A stretch of DNA of 64,000 nt from Hygrocybe punicea (GCA_963556145.1 OY744464.1:6547508-6611507); one strand, 5' to 3'. Positions 1-12,342 are shown, counted from the stretch's first letter. The notes: generated from the letters alone by a model not told the origin. A program made the numbers and translations.

Positions 1-2192
1 TTTTCCTTTCCGGTGTTATAGCTGCAGCACTACAGTTTTCCTTGCCCCTCCCTAGGATGACACTTGTTGATGTTGTTAATTGCTTCTGGTTTGTGTCAAT
101 GGTTTTTAGCATCGTGGCTGCTGTGAGCAGCTTATTAGCTTTGGCGTGGAAACAAGCTGTATAGTATGTGTATTTAATGACCGATGATGTTGTGCTCAAT
201 CGTGGTGATTGTTTGTCCCTAGTCGTCCTCCCAGCCACCGTGTTCCGAAATTGTTCTCAATATTACTCCGGAAGACTCCCTTAGCTTTTCTTATCATCGC
301 TGTGGTTTGTTTCTTCTTTGGACTTGCATTCTTCGTTTTCGCATCCAAACAAGTGAGTAAACGAACATGATTCAAAGCCAGATCCTTTGCTAACAGTCCC
401 CATGCAGAGTCTAATAACATCTGTGATCACCATAATTCTCATGTCATCCACTTTGATTGGTCTTGCCACCGCCTCAGCATGGTTCATGCTGGAACGATGG
501 GCTTATCGCCTATACGATGGCAATAAATCGTTTTTGGATGTTGCTATTGATTTCGTGAAGCATTTGGTGGCAGTGTTCATCGATCAACCGGGCTCTAAGG
601 ACATCGATATTGCCAGATCCCCTCCAGCACTTACAAAATCTATAGTTGTGCCTGTTTCTTCAGACACAGCTTTGGAGGTAGCGGAACTCCCATCTGATTC
701 AGTTCCAATTTGTCAGCTCCAGTTCTCTCTGCATGGACAATATTTGGCGACTGCCAGGTACTCATTCCTTTTTATGCATTCGTATGCTCATTCATATTAT
801 GGATAAGTCTGGAAGGTATTTATGTTATCCTTGTTGCGGTGAGCAGCAGGACAGGGTATATTTACCGGTTTTGGACGAAACATTGCGTTATCAATAGGAT
901 CCCAGTTCACCAGCAGTGGTCGTGCAGCGCCAGGTCCTTGTGGAACAATTCAACTGGTACGGGACACCATACAACACAATAGCATTATCTTATTAACAAC
1001 AGGTCATCGGAGGAAAATGTCCTGTTGGCAACGCATAATCACAACATCGAGGTTTTCACGAATGTACTAACGGACTACAGCTATCTCACCCGGCGAAATA
1101 GAGCCATTGATTGTGTTGCTTGGTTCCCTGATAGGAGTGGTAAGGTTTTGTTCTAGTTGCTGGCCTTAGCTGTCCACACATTGTCTTTGCTAGGGTTCTT
1201 GTTAGTGGAAGGCGATGTTGGTGTGAAGCTTGTGAGTGGCCTAGCTTGCTACCCAATGAGTTTCTCAATTGAAGTACCTAGAACCTCGATGGCAAGGTCA
1301 GGGTGATCGTCTGGCTAGATAACGGGTGGTGTAACTGATGCCACGTAGACTTTGAAAACCTATCATTTCGGTCCAGTAAAATTGCAAAAGGCCTGCTTTA
1401 CACAAGATTCTGAACATCTTGTTGGTATTGCAATATTGTTAGAGTTCAAACCTGGATCTCGTCAGGACAGGAACAGGATAAGGAAACAACTTGTTGGTAT
1501 GTGCCTCTATGCAAGTTGTTACACTAAATGTGAAATTTTGCCATTAGTCTATAACTTGACAACTTGCAAATTTGAATGGTGAGTCTCACTTACTGTGTGC
1601 TTCCAGCTTAGGGTTCAGCAGGGCTTCGTGTTCTTACTAGCAAAGTGAACGTCAACAATGTCTGTGACCTCAACATCACAAGAGATGGGACTGCTGTTTT
1701 AACAAGCGATGCGGAACAGGTTCAAGTATTACTTACCAACGGAGTCTTGCCAAATCACTTAACACTTTTTGAAAGCCAGAAGTCGAAGGGTCCTCAATTG
1801 TGGAAATTAAACTTGATTGAAAATTCAACCTTTTCCACGTTCACATGCAGCCATACATATATTCGTCACGACAACACCCCCTTTGCGGGACCAGCCAGCT
1901 TTTGGGGAGATGCTGATGAGATGGTCTTGTGTGCAGAAACAAGTACTGTATTGTTTCTCAAAATGTTCAAGGATTTTATTGACACAATTCTGCAGCTGGG
2001 ATCATTCACATTTGGGACAGGCACTCTGCTGAACTTCTTCGTCACATCCGGGGATTCGGGCCATTCACTTGCATTGCGTGGAGGCCCGCTGTCGCTGGTG
2101 ACCTCATTATGTTTGCCACGGGCAATAGTGAAGGCACCGTGAGACTTTGGACGAACCCAAGGCCTCCACATCAGGACCACTCCGAAGTGTAG
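1..2192 (+). CDS. WD40-repeat protein with N-terminal membrane segments (5' partial)
   Basis: Intron-rich gene already in progress at the window edge. Inferred exons: 1-163, 223-352, 408-757, 847-867, 906-956, 1003-1139, 1194-1231, 1282-1302, 1349-1496, 1548-1578, 1641-1719, 1780-1942, 1996-2192, stop TAG 2190-2192. All introns are GT..AG and each join keeps frame. The first three exons encode hydrophobic stretches (for example AFLIIAVVCFFFGLAFFVF), then a soluble linker, then WD40 blades: LQFSLHGQYLATAS, NVLLATHNHNIEVF, a late IIHIWDRHSAELLRHIR blade and a final FATGNSEGTVRLWT. The layout matches a family of fungal WD40 proteins with a membrane-anchored N-terminus; the molecular role is unknown to me. 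Two exons are only 21 nt. The 38-nt intron 868-905 and the join 1719/1780 are the least certain. No premature stop appears in the spliced frame, so the gene is probably intact. Confidence 0.78.
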
Positions 2193-3329
2193 GATCAGCG
2201 TATTTGTGGCATTTGTGCCATCGGCAGTGAATATTAATTATTCTTGACTGGTGTGACTATTTGTGACATCAGGAAACTTAGCAGCCGGTTAAGTGTACCA
2301 TGCAGACAAATGGGTATCAAATTAATTCAGTGTCAATCTAAAGCATTTTTGCATCCTCTAAATCTTTCATTAAGCTTGTTGGTAGAACATGATGGCCCCA
2401 CTAGTTTTTTTCTGCCCATGCCACTTGTTTTCCGCAAGAGTGGGTTGCATATCTATGTCACCCAGTAAGAATCAAGTTTTGGAGAAACAAAAAAAGGCAC
2501 CTGAAACAGATGAAACCCTTGCATGAGTGTGTAGATTTCTCATTCGCCACCAGCCTTGCTCCTTGGGCATCAAGGAGATATCTTTTGGTTAACTTTTGGG
2601 GTCTTTCTATTGTACAAATGTATCTACAATTTGCCTGGTGGTCAGACAGAAAATCTATCTCCCATTAAATCTCTGCAGGGGCATTCTCCAGTGTTTATTA
2701 GAAACTGAATTGATCTCCTTGCATTATGCAATTAGTGTTTGGATTTACATTGATTCTCAAGGACGTGTCAACTTTGCACATGATGTGGGATGGGTATGCC
2801 CTATCTTATGGTGCAAATCACCTGGTCACCACCAAAATGTGACAAAGATTTGGGAGCTTTCATAAGTTGATATTTTTCTTAGTTGTCTTTTGAAAATGCT
2901 CCATTTGATGTGAGGAATAAATTCCCAAGACAGATTTTTTATTGGATCAGTGTTCAGTTTTCTTTGAGCTGAAACTGTGTTTACCATATATAGTGCATTA
3001 TATAATATATAAGTATCTTACATAATATACTAAACAGGAAATAAGTCTCTTTCAACATCAAGAGCTGCCACTACTCTCTGGAACATGACAATGGGACTTG
3101 TATTTAGTTGAACTGAATGCCTTTACCTTTATTTGAGTCTCACAAGTCCTGCCAGTGGGTGAGCCATGCACACAGGATTCTAGATAATCTTGTACTTGTG
3201 CTGTCCATAGTGTTGCCTCAACTCAGCTGTCCATGCTTGTCAGCTGCTGCCTTAAGATATTTCTTTGGTGGCATTGTTAGGGAATAGCAGGGGTATGGCA
3301 AGGGTTGTAAGTGTTTTATTTCATCATAT
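2193..3329. other. Gene-free stretch downstream of the WD40 gene
   Basis: No reading frame with protein-like composition and no convincing repeat ends were found. It probably holds the 3' UTR and terminator of the WD40 gene, but no specific poly(A) signal can be assigned with confidence. Confidence 0.4.
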
Positions 3330-3859
3330 TGTTAGAGACGTGCAACTCTGGATGGAACAGAGTTGTCAGAGGAGGTGCAAACTCTTGAAGTAGTCTTGCT
3401 ACTTCCTTAAGTCATACTGAGTAAGCACAAGCAGATGGAGCGCCGTTAGTCTGGAGGTTCGGACTAAAGATGGAGACTAATAGTGAACTTTAAGGCGAAG
3501 CCCTAAGTTTGAGAATGAGGGGAACTCAAGTTGATTTTCAGAATGGAGTTACAGGACATTGTAGTTCTAACTTATATACTTGGTAAACTAATTGTTATGT
3601 CCTTAGTAACATAGAGATAATATGTACTCCGGAAAGGGAACTGGAGTTCTGAGAAGGATAAAAGAAATAAAAGGTTGCTATGTATGGTGACAAGTAAACA
3701 AAGGGAAGGAGGCAGATAGGAGTCCGGAGAAACGGAGATGAAGAAGAATAGTAACAAGGGAAAGGAACAATAACATACGTGAGAGGATAAGATAAGATAA
3801 AATGGCAGAAAAGTCCGAAGCGGAGTTCATTGGAATTCTTTGGAGTTGTATGGATGACA
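3330..3859. mobile_element. Solo LTR, 530 bp, with 5-bp target duplication
   Basis: The segment starts TGTTAGAGACG and ends ATGACA, giving canonical TG..CA LTR ends. It is flanked by the perfect 5-bp direct repeat CATAT (3325-3329 and 3860-3864). No coding sequence lies inside. The ends plus the duplication support a solo LTR left by recombination between the two LTRs of a retrotransposon. The parent family is not otherwise recognised in the window, and its orientation is not determined. Confidence 0.7.
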
Positions 3860-3889
3860 CATATGTCTGACAAACATTCCTATATCTTA

Positions 3890-5322
3890 CAGCCATTTTA
3901 ACATCTGTTGGCAGTAACTGAACTTTTTTGAATCAATTGAGAAATTTGGACTTAATAGAATTTTGGGTGCTGTGTGTTGTATCTCATGAAATACTGCTTG
4001 GATTAAGATGGTTATACAGGGAACGTTGTACCATTTCTTGAGGGCTATCTACTCCTGTAATTATATTTGGACAATATTTAGTGGATGATGAGTTGCAGAT
4101 GAAACAAGAGGTAAACCAGTACTTTTTAACACCCAAAATGATATTGTCAAATTATGGCATCAAATGAGCTCCTATGAAGAAGATTGTAGGGAGAAAATTG
4201 TGCATTTTTTCAAGGGCTAGAAGTACATATATTGTATTTTTCTTTACTTTTGGTCTGTGAGTCCATATTTATGATTGATTCATGTGGTATTTCACTCCCA
4301 TGCAGACAAACATAATATAGATGCAATATGGTCTCAAAGAACAAAAGTAAAGAAAAATACGATATATGTACTTCTAGCCCTTGAAAAAATGCACAATTTT
4401 CTCCCTACAATCTTCTTCATAGGAGCTCATTTGATGCCATAAGTTGACAATATCATTTTGGGTGTTAAAAAGTACTGGTTTACCTCTTGTTTCATCTGCA
4501 ACTCATCATCCACTAAATATTGTCCAAATATAATTACAGGAGCTGGTAGCCCTTCAAGAATAATACAACTTTCTCTCTATACCCATCTCAATCCATGCAG
4601 TAACGACAAAAAAGGCATATCAGAACTGATAAAATACGTGCACCGCACAGGCAGATTAAAAGACTCCTTCGGTGACATTCGCAACCTGGCTAACACCTAA
4701 CTGACCCTGACATTTAACAGCGCCGTCACAACCACCTTTACCAACAAAGACCCACCCCACCCCCACACACGCTCGCTCACATCAAGATCTTCGCCGCCCT
4801 TATACCCACCCAGTCCAAATCACCTCGTTCGACTGACTCGAACTCCATCAGTTGCACACCTACCCACATACCTCAACTTCTCCACCCTGTGGCCCTATCT
4901 TCTTTGTGCATGCCCGCTTCAGTGGCCGAGCACCTACTTGGATAAGACCCCTCACACAGCATCCCTTGCTAGCATCATCAGGCCCCCTCAACGTCAGGTC
5001 AGGCGTCTAAAACAGCATTGGAAATGCTGGGGCCAAGGGGGACTTAATCCGTCTTGGTCACATTCACAAACCAGAGGAGCAGGACTTAGGATGGATCCCA
5101 ATTTTATTTACGTTCAGCCTACTTTAGCCTACATGTAATGTCTGACATAGGGTACAACCCTGCGGGACAATAAACATGACACAAAAAACAAATAATAATA
5201 AATAAATAATCCATGCAGTATTTCATGAGATACAAGATTCAGCATTGGAAATTCCACTAAGTCCATATTTCTCAATTGAATGAAAAAAGTGCATTTACTG
5301 CCAAGAATTATGCAAATGGCTG
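3890..5322. mobile_element. Palindromic MITE (CAGCC family), interrupted
   Basis: The two halves are inverted copies of each other, with ends CAGCCATTTT and AAATGGCTG. They are flanked by TA on both sides (3888-3889, 5323-5324), as for Tc1/mariner-type target duplication. Without the later insertion at 4603-5207 and its 13-bp duplication the element is 815 bp, exactly the length of the related copy at 50258-51072. It has no transposase. Nearly the whole length is one hairpin, with stems of about 400 bp. Confidence 0.8.
4603..5207 (+). mobile_element. Non-LTR retrotransposon fragment with A-rich tail
   Basis: A 605-bp insertion into the right arm of the palindromic MITE. It is bounded by the 13-bp direct repeat AATCCATGCAGTA (4590-4602 and 5208-5220). 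Its 3' end is an AATAA-rich tail (about 5180-5207). Variable-length duplication plus a 3' A-rich tail is the signature of target-primed reverse transcription, so this is a 5'-truncated LINE or a SINE. No reverse transcriptase domain is visible. Confidence 0.72.
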
Positions 5323-5324
5323 TA

Positions 5325-6218
5325 ATCAAAATGTTCCCTCATACTGTGAGTTTTTGCTTACTTTGCACCCTAGGGTATGTACCCTTCATACCCTTGGCTA
5401 TAATATGGTAATTTAGACAGATTGGTTAGATTAATCAATCACAGGTACCCAGACAACATGAAAGACTACCTTCCAATGTATGATTTATCTCTGTGATTGG
5501 AATCTTGAATCTTGAATCCTGAGCCACGATACTGAGATTAATACCCACCTATACAAAACCCTTATCATACCCTTGCTCTTCCCTAGATGGACCCCAATTT
5601 GGCATCTGTCACTTTTTGGTGAAAGATTCACACTGTAGGAGTGTTGTAGAAGTGTCATGTGAGTTGCATTGGCATTGATGATGTCTTCAGGGTATGGATG
5701 AGCTATATCTTAGCTTGTGCACTGTTTGAGTTTCCCTTAAGTCATTACTTCACACAATGTTGTTGATTGGGAGGATATCAGTGATTAGGGTAGGGTTTAC
5801 AGACCCCAATAAAAAAGTTGACTAAGCTCGGTGTAGAGGCCCCAGACCCTCTGGACCTGTATCCTCTTCATGTCCCACACCGTTCCTGTTCATTTCCACT
5901 CTGATATTACCAATTCCACTGGATTCCACTCTGTTCCACCAATTCTGCTCTGGATTCAGACTCTGGAATTATGATGCAATGTCCCTAACAACCTGGAATC
6001 AATATGTATATACCCTTATATCATATATCTTCACTTCCTATCTCTCAGTACACAGGTCTCTTCTCCTATCTCCCTCTCCACTTGACCCCTATCAGTTACA
6101 GCCTTCAGTTATAGTAGGGGAAGAGTAGCTAAACTTAAAGGACGTAAACTACAAATGTCTGGTTTATATATCAAACATCTTCAGGGTAGGTTTCTTCATC
6201 ATAACTGGTGATGGCGAG
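5325..6218. other. Gene-free repeat-like sequence
   Basis: No supported coding region. On the minus strand a sequence beginning TGTTAGGGACATTGC near 5990 resembles an LTR start, but no matching end or target duplication was found, so it is not called. Confidence 0.35.
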
Positions 6219-7156
6219 TAGGCTATGGCATGGGTAATCTGTGGATACAAATTTTCTGATCCGTATCCATATCTGTGAAAATCCATACCCATGTATCCAT
6301 CAGGCACAGATTTTCCCATGGGTACGAGTATGGGTACTAGTATAATTATATCTAGATATTATTATACTGCTAAATATACAGTATATACTACACTTACATT
6401 GGGCACTTGCCAGCCCAGTGTTGTTCTCGTGAACATTCCACTGTGTCCAAGTTGACATGTCACGCCATCGCTGTTGTCGACGCATTACTGCCATTGTTGA
6501 TGCATTGCCAGTGTTGCCATGTTGCTGTCATTGTCGTTGTCAATGCGACACCATTGTTGATGTGTCGCCATCCCAGAACACAGGTCCCTACACCTTGCGT
6601 GAGCCAGATGCAGGTAAATTGATGTCATCATCACCCTCACGAGGTAGACAGGGGGGTCTCTGGTGGGCTTCATACTTGAGGGTAATCTTGTTTGTGAGGG
6701 GTGGGGGTGCCATGTGAGCCATGGTGTTGGAGGCCTTGGGAATGATGCCTATGCATCAGTTGATGTGTCTGTGCATGTTTGTGAGGTCCCCATGTATTTT
6801 TCTGTGCTGGAGACTTTGTGAACATGCGTTGACATGTGTCCACGAGGCATGGTTGTTGGGAGGCACAGTTGTTGGGAGGCATGGTTGTTGGGAGGGTTAG
6901 CCAATGTCAATGAGGCTGGCACACCACCATCCTAGCCATTCTCCTTCTGTTGTGTTGATGTTGTCATCGCATTCTTGTTGTTGTCGCGTTCTGGTGGTGG
7001 TTCCTGATTAGTTGTCACATATGTGACAACTATTGCCATATCCGGCAGTATCCGTATCCATGGGTCCACAGATACAAATTTTCCAATCCATACCCATACC
7101 CACATGGGTACGGATTGCCATGGATATGGATTTACCTGTATCCCTGCCATAGCCTA
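6219..7156. mobile_element. Non-autonomous hAT element
   Basis: The inverted ends are TAGGCTATGGCATGG on the left and the reverse complement of TAGGCTATGGCAGGG on the right. They are flanked by 8-bp repeats differing at one base (ATGGCGAG 6211-6218, ACGGCGAG 7157-7164). Eight-base duplication and short TIRs are hallmarks of hAT transposons. Both subterminal regions are rich in variants of ATCCATACCC, as expected for transposase-binding repeats. No transposase is encoded, so it would need one supplied in trans. Confidence 0.8.
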
Positions 7157-7349
7157 ACGGCGAGGCTGTGGTTTGAAATAAATGGCATCTTCTCATTGTT
7201 TGTTGAATATACATGTTGGGGTGCCAGCGTGGTCGCCAGCCACTGGTTTGAGGGTTCAACAATAATTGTTGGAGGATAAGGTGATTGTGGTGAAAGGTGT
7301 TATTCAATGTGTATACTAAGGTTTGTGATTCAGTGGTTGTCAGTATGAT

Positions 7350-8390
7350 GTCAGGGCTGGAATTGGGGTGAAAGATAACAATACCCCTAGGACAAGGGGA
7401 ATCATCCTGATTAACCAGAGAAGAAATGACCAAAGGGGTACAAGCAAATCATACACAGTCAAACAATCAAGGGTATCCTTGTGGAGGTTGACAGGATTGT
7501 CAGTGAACCAAATAGAGCCAGTGTGAGGGTTGCGATCATGAGGATGAGGATGAGGGGAGTAAAATGCAGAGGGGATGAGCCAAGCAGGGACAAGATGAGG
7601 GTCAAGGCCAAGATGATGGATTGAAGAAGTGGGGTAAAGGGAGGCAAAAGATGAAGGGGAAGTGTGCAGGAAATTGGGGGGGAAATGGTAACTTCAATGA
7701 CAAAGCGATGCTTTGAATGAGAGACATCATGATGGTAATGAGGAGGAAAAGAAGAGGAGGACATGAAGGAGGGAAGAAGGGCAAAAAGAAAGAAAGGAAG
7801 TAAATAAAGAGGATAGTTCAGGGCAGGCAAGAATCAATAGACAAAGTGTTTGGGGTTAATGGGATGATCTCAGATAGAAGAAGGGAAAAATGATGAGGGG
7901 TGGGAAGATTGTACTCATGAGAAAGAGCAGTGGAAGGGATGGGATTGAGGAAACAATAAAAATGAAAAATGGGAAAAGCAAAGGAAGAAACTTTATTTTG
8001 AAGGTTGAAATCAAGGTTGCCAATGCTAGTGACATCAGCAATATGGGCAGGAGCAATGACGGCAGAGATTTCGATGATGGATGTGATGGCATTAATGGGG
8101 GCAGTTTTGTAAAGGTATGTGTGAGTGGTGCCAGGGGGAAAATTATATTTACAGAATTCATGATTCTTGGAACTGTCAGCAATGGCAGCAGCATCATGTG
8201 GATAAATGGCAAGGAGGATGGCAGAGGAAGAAAAGGGGGGAATGATTGAAAAAGGTAAAGTAAAAAGAGAATGAATAGATAAAAGAAATGGGGCATGGGG
8301 ATGAGCTTTATGGAATTTGTTGATGAGATCCTGGCAGTATGCAGTATCAGCAGTGGGAATCCAGGCATCTTTGTTGTGGGGATAATCAAG
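7350..8390 (-). pseudogene. Decayed coding region, family not recognised
   Basis: One minus-strand frame stays open from about 8390 to a stop at 7818-7820 and looks like a folded protein, for example DYPHNKDAWIPTADTAYCQD, then FPPGTTHTYLYKTAPINAI, then NLDFNLQNKVSSFAF. This frame has no ATG at its start. Downstream, protein-like stretches continue in other frames (HYHHDVSHSKHRFVIEVTI, then HPHDRNPHTGSIWFTDNP), so frameshifts have accumulated. The pro/his-rich, cysteine-poor character and the surroundings suggest a transposon protein such as a Gag, but I do not recognise the family. Confidence 0.5.
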
Positions 8391-8482
8391 CCAATGTATG
8401 AGATAATATATATATATAGTTTAGTACGGTGAATGTGGTGATATGTACTCAGGTGTGCTGTCCACAGAATCATCAAATCAGT

Positions 8483-8670
8483 GATACGCAGAGTGGATCT
8501 CTGAGTGTGGGGTGCGAGGGCTGATCCAAGGGAGGTCTCAAGCTCTTAGAGATAAGGTGAAAGGGGGAATCCAATCCTCTATTTGTACTTGTTGTGCTAC
8601 AATAAGTACATAACAAAAACTAACAGTAAAATATCACCAATCAGAGCTCAGACATGCAGCATGCATATCA
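8483..8670 (-). repeat. 3' LTR of the minus-strand gag-only element
   Basis: A 188-bp direct repeat of 12825-13025, sharing a long block around CTCTATTTGTACTTG and matching ends. On the minus strand it follows a purine-rich tract (AGGAGGA), as expected for a 3' LTR. Confidence 0.75.
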
Positions 8671-9605
8671 TCCTCCTGGTCACTGAAAATCTGACTGTCC
8701 CAGTCAGGAGAAGGGGGGAGTGAATGAAGAAAAAGTAAAAATAAAAGTAAAATCAAACTAAAAGATCAAAAGAAATAAGAAAATCAACAAAATCAAAAGA
8801 AAATTTAAAGGAAGGAGAACTCTACTCTAAACCAGCAACACAATTGTCCAAATTTGCAAACTGATTCTCTAAACTCTTCACATGCTTTTCCAATAGAAAA
8901 TGACTTGCTCAAAAATTGATAAAATTGATTTGAACTTTTTCAAGTTTCAAATATTCTTGTTGATTGCAAATCTTGATCTTGGCATCAACTTCTTTCCAAG
9001 AGAACTGAGGGGGGTGTGGTGGACATGAGGGTGTGGACTGAATCTTGTACATAGATGTTGAAGGGGAGGGGGCATAGGTTTAGATGGTGATGATGGGAAG
9101 GGCAGTGCTTGAGGAGTTGTCTTGACTTGAATGGGGATATGGGAGGGAGTTGAGGTTGACAGTGAGGGTGATGGCAGTGGGGTTCTTCAGGCTAACAGGG
9201 GCATGAGTTGGTGACAAGACAGTTTGTTGCTGGCTGTAGGGTTTGGATGGGATGACTGAGAATGACTCGTTTGTGTTGTTGGGGACCTGCTGAGGCTGTG
9301 GGGAATTGGAATGAGGCTTTGGGGAGGATTGGGGATGAGGCTGGGAGCGAGGTTGGTGGCAATGGGAACATTTTGGGGGATGGCGGAGGCGTGGATGCTG
9401 GTGACTTGTCATTTCTTGGTTTTGAGGACTGATGTGAGGGTGTAGATGTGAACATGGGGTGAAATGGGTGGGGGTGTGACTGGAAATTGGCTGGTGGGCA
9501 ATGGAGGCGATGGCGATAGTGATTTGGCAGACAACATGGGTTCTGGCACTGGGGGCATGTTATGGCTAGCTGGTGGGAATGATGAGAGTGCATTGGCATG
9601 GATTA

Positions 9606-9972
9606 GTGTTGCCTTGACTAGCTTTTGGGTTTTCAGTATTTTTGAAATAACACATGGGAAAATGATTGGATCGCTTAGATCCAAGATATGACCCATTGAC
9701 CTTTGGGCTTGCGCATCTGTTCAAATATTCTCATGATTTTACATAATTTATCTGATTTTTAAATGGCCTCGACCCAAAATGGCCAACCAACCTGGCCATT
9801 TTGGGTCGAGGCCATTTAAAAATCAGATAAATTATGTAAAATCATGAGAATATTTGAACAGATGCGCAAGCCCAAAGGTCAATGGGTCATATCTTGGATC
9901 TAAGCGATCCAATCATCTTCCCATGTGTTATTCCAAAAACACTGAAAACCCAAAAGCTGGTCAAGGCAACAC
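9606..9972. mobile_element. Palindromic MITE with TA duplication
   Basis: Two arms of about 180 bp with only a few mismatches face each other around a 7-nt centre (9786-9792, ACCAACC). The ends are GTGTTGCCTTGAC and its complement, flanked by TA (9604-9605, 9973-9974). It interrupts the decayed Gag-like ORF. The ends differ from the CAGCC family, so this is a separate family with the same hairpin architecture. Confidence 0.75.
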
Positions 9973-10763
9973 TAGCATGGATGGCAGACAAAATGGGGGA
10001 AAAATGAGGGGAGATGCATCAAGACGCCTCGAAAACAGCATTTTGGGGGACTGTGTGGGCTGGAATGGTGGGGACGTGCGACAGTTGACATCTGGGGATG
10101 ACAGTGAGTGTGTACGTGAACATGGGAGCTGAAACAGGTGTGAAATGAGGGGGGACACTTCAGAATGCATTGAAGACAGTGTTTGGTGATCGTGAACATG
10201 TTTTCCTGGGGATGGTGTGAGGACTGGGCTTGCCTCTGGGGATGACGGCAAGGCTGTAGGTGCAAACGGGGGCAAATGTGCTGAGATGCATCAAAAATGG
10301 GGTTTGCTGGGCTTGGCGTGGCTTTCCGGTGATGGCATGGGTGAACATGGTGGGGCAGTGTCACAGGTCACTTCTGGGGATGACACCAGGGGCGTAGATG
10401 CAAAGGGGGTCATTCTGGCGCAAAAAGGGGGCAGGTGGATCACTTCACGTGTGGACATGTTTTCCTGGGGCTGATGTGGGCTCATATGCTCAGGATGGGT
10501 CTGGGCTTGTATCTAGGGACAACCACAACTCTGTGGATGTGAATGGGAAGTTGTTCTGGCATGGAATGGGGGTAAACGTGATGGGACTGGTTGAGAATGG
10601 AGTTTGTTGGGCACTAACGTGGTTTTCCGGGAACTGGGTGGGATAAAATGATGGGGAGGGGCCTGGGATTGCATCTGGGGATGACAGCAAGGCCATAGAC
10701 GAGAATGGTGGGCCAAACAGGGGCTAAACAGGGGCGGATACGATTGGATGCATCGACAACCAC

Positions 10764-10921
10764 TGTAGTAGATGTGCCTGGGCTGTCACGTGCCCAGTTC
10801 CTATGGTTGACCTTAGTCAGTAGGCTTCCCAATGTAGTAGATAGTCTCATCCTTTGACATCCACACTGTTTCCACTCAACTCCTGCAAGAGCACCTGGAG
10901 AGGTCCCTCGGGACCTCTCCA
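10764..10921 (+). mobile_element. Old solo LTR of the short-LTR family
   Basis: About 158 bp, starting TGTAGTAGATGTGCC and ending CCTCGGGACCTCTCCA. It is clearly related to the solo LTR at 25676-25832 (shared start, TTAGTCAGTAG, GAGGTCCCTCGGGACC) and more distantly to the 148-bp LTRs at 17352 and 19951 (shared CACGTG core and ATGTAGTAGATA). The flanking 4-mers CCAC and CTGC do not match cleanly, which fits an old insertion into the decayed Gag-like region. Confidence 0.6.
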
Positions 10922-11017
10922 CTGCATTTGAACACATTTTCCTGCATGGTTACCATGGAAATGGCAATGAGGGGCATACCTGGGGGTGCACATGCTAAAC
11001 CCTTTGCATGCTGCATG

Positions 11018-12342
11018 TAGTGCTGCCAAAGTTCAGTTCAGAACCAATCCGAACTCGGTTTGAACTCCGAACTGAACCAGAAGTTTGGTTCAGTCCAGGA
11101 CATTGTGCTGAACTGAACCCCAGGTCCAGTTTGGGGTTCAGGTAACCCCTGGGGTGTCTAAATGGTTCATGAGCGGTTCAGAATCGCAGAACTGATGTTT
11201 GTGGGTAATATAATCTTTGCTGTTAGTTTTGTTTTACTTATATGCCAATTCTGGCAATTTTCCATTTTAGGTTCCAAACTTTATCTTAGCCACTCTTCAA
11301 CAAGAGCCTCAAATGCTTGCATTCGAGGAAACTTGGTAAGTCCTTGATTTAATTATTGATTTCATTTTACTATTACTTTTCTAGATATACCACTACTGCC
11401 ACCACCATGTGCCACAACCAGAACCAGTTACCAACACCCAAAGTTGATGGGCACAACACACGACAAATGATGATGCGTGTGTACCACGAAAGCACCTAGC
11501 ATAATCACCAGCACCAGCGGCAGCGGCAGTAGTGCCTGTGCAGCAACAGCACCAGCCACAATGCTCAACAACTGCCTGGCAACAAAAGCGGTGCATCGCT
11601 ACCAACAAACCACCCCAAAATGAGAGAAAGAAAGCAGTGGGGAATGGTGCACCCATCCCCATTGCCAATCATAGGTTTTTACTCATCAACAACCACAACT
11701 AACAGTACACTACACACCAGCCAATGCCAACACCAACACCCATACCCATGCCAATGCCAACACCCATCATCCACAGCAACAGCGACAGCAACGACAAGGA
11801 CGAGGACGATGGAGGTGAGAGGAGCAGCAGGCCAGCAGCGGGCCAGCAGTAACAGTGTCACCAGCACCGGCGGCAGCACCAGCAGCAACAGTGTCACCAG
11901 CACCGGCGGTGGCACCAGCACAACACCATCAAAGGCAAAGGCAGGGCCTACCTGCAGCGAACACCTCGCAAACATGCAGCCCAGCGTCAATTGACATTGG
12001 GGCTATGTTCACGAGGTTACAGGAGGTGGGTGCCTCACCAGCAACAGGCAATACCTGTGGGTCACCTGCACTTGAATATTTAGAATAATATAATGATGTT
12101 CCTAGATAGATTAAATAGCTGCTACAATAATATATTGTGAAATTTTTGTAAAATGCATGATAATACTAAAATTGAGTGTCCGAACCATTCATGAACTTGG
12201 TTTGGGCCCTGAAAAAAAAATGCGAATAGTTCAGGGCGGTTCAGGTTCAGTTCACATAAAATCCTGAACTGAACCCGGAGTTCAGTTCAGGGTTCAGCCA
12301 AAATGGGTCTGAACTGGACTGAAGTGAACTTTGGTAGCACTA
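11018..12342. mobile_element. Non-autonomous hAT element with CAG-rich interior
   Basis: The ends are TAGTGCTGCCAAAGTTCAGT and the reverse complement of TAGTGCTACCAAAGTTCACT. They are flanked by GCTGCATG (11010-11017) and GCTGCATC (12343-12350), an 8-bp target duplication with one change. Both subterminal zones are dense in the motif GGTTCAG. The interior contains CAG/CAN-rich repeats (about 11500-11960) and no transposase. It lies inside the decayed Gag-like ORF. A diverged relative is at 27887-29082. Confidence 0.82.

Noticed and set aside
1..2192. WD40 gene as a pseudogene because of multiple short ORFs in different frames
   Set aside because: A consistent set of GT..AG introns joins all blocks in frame to a normal C-terminus.
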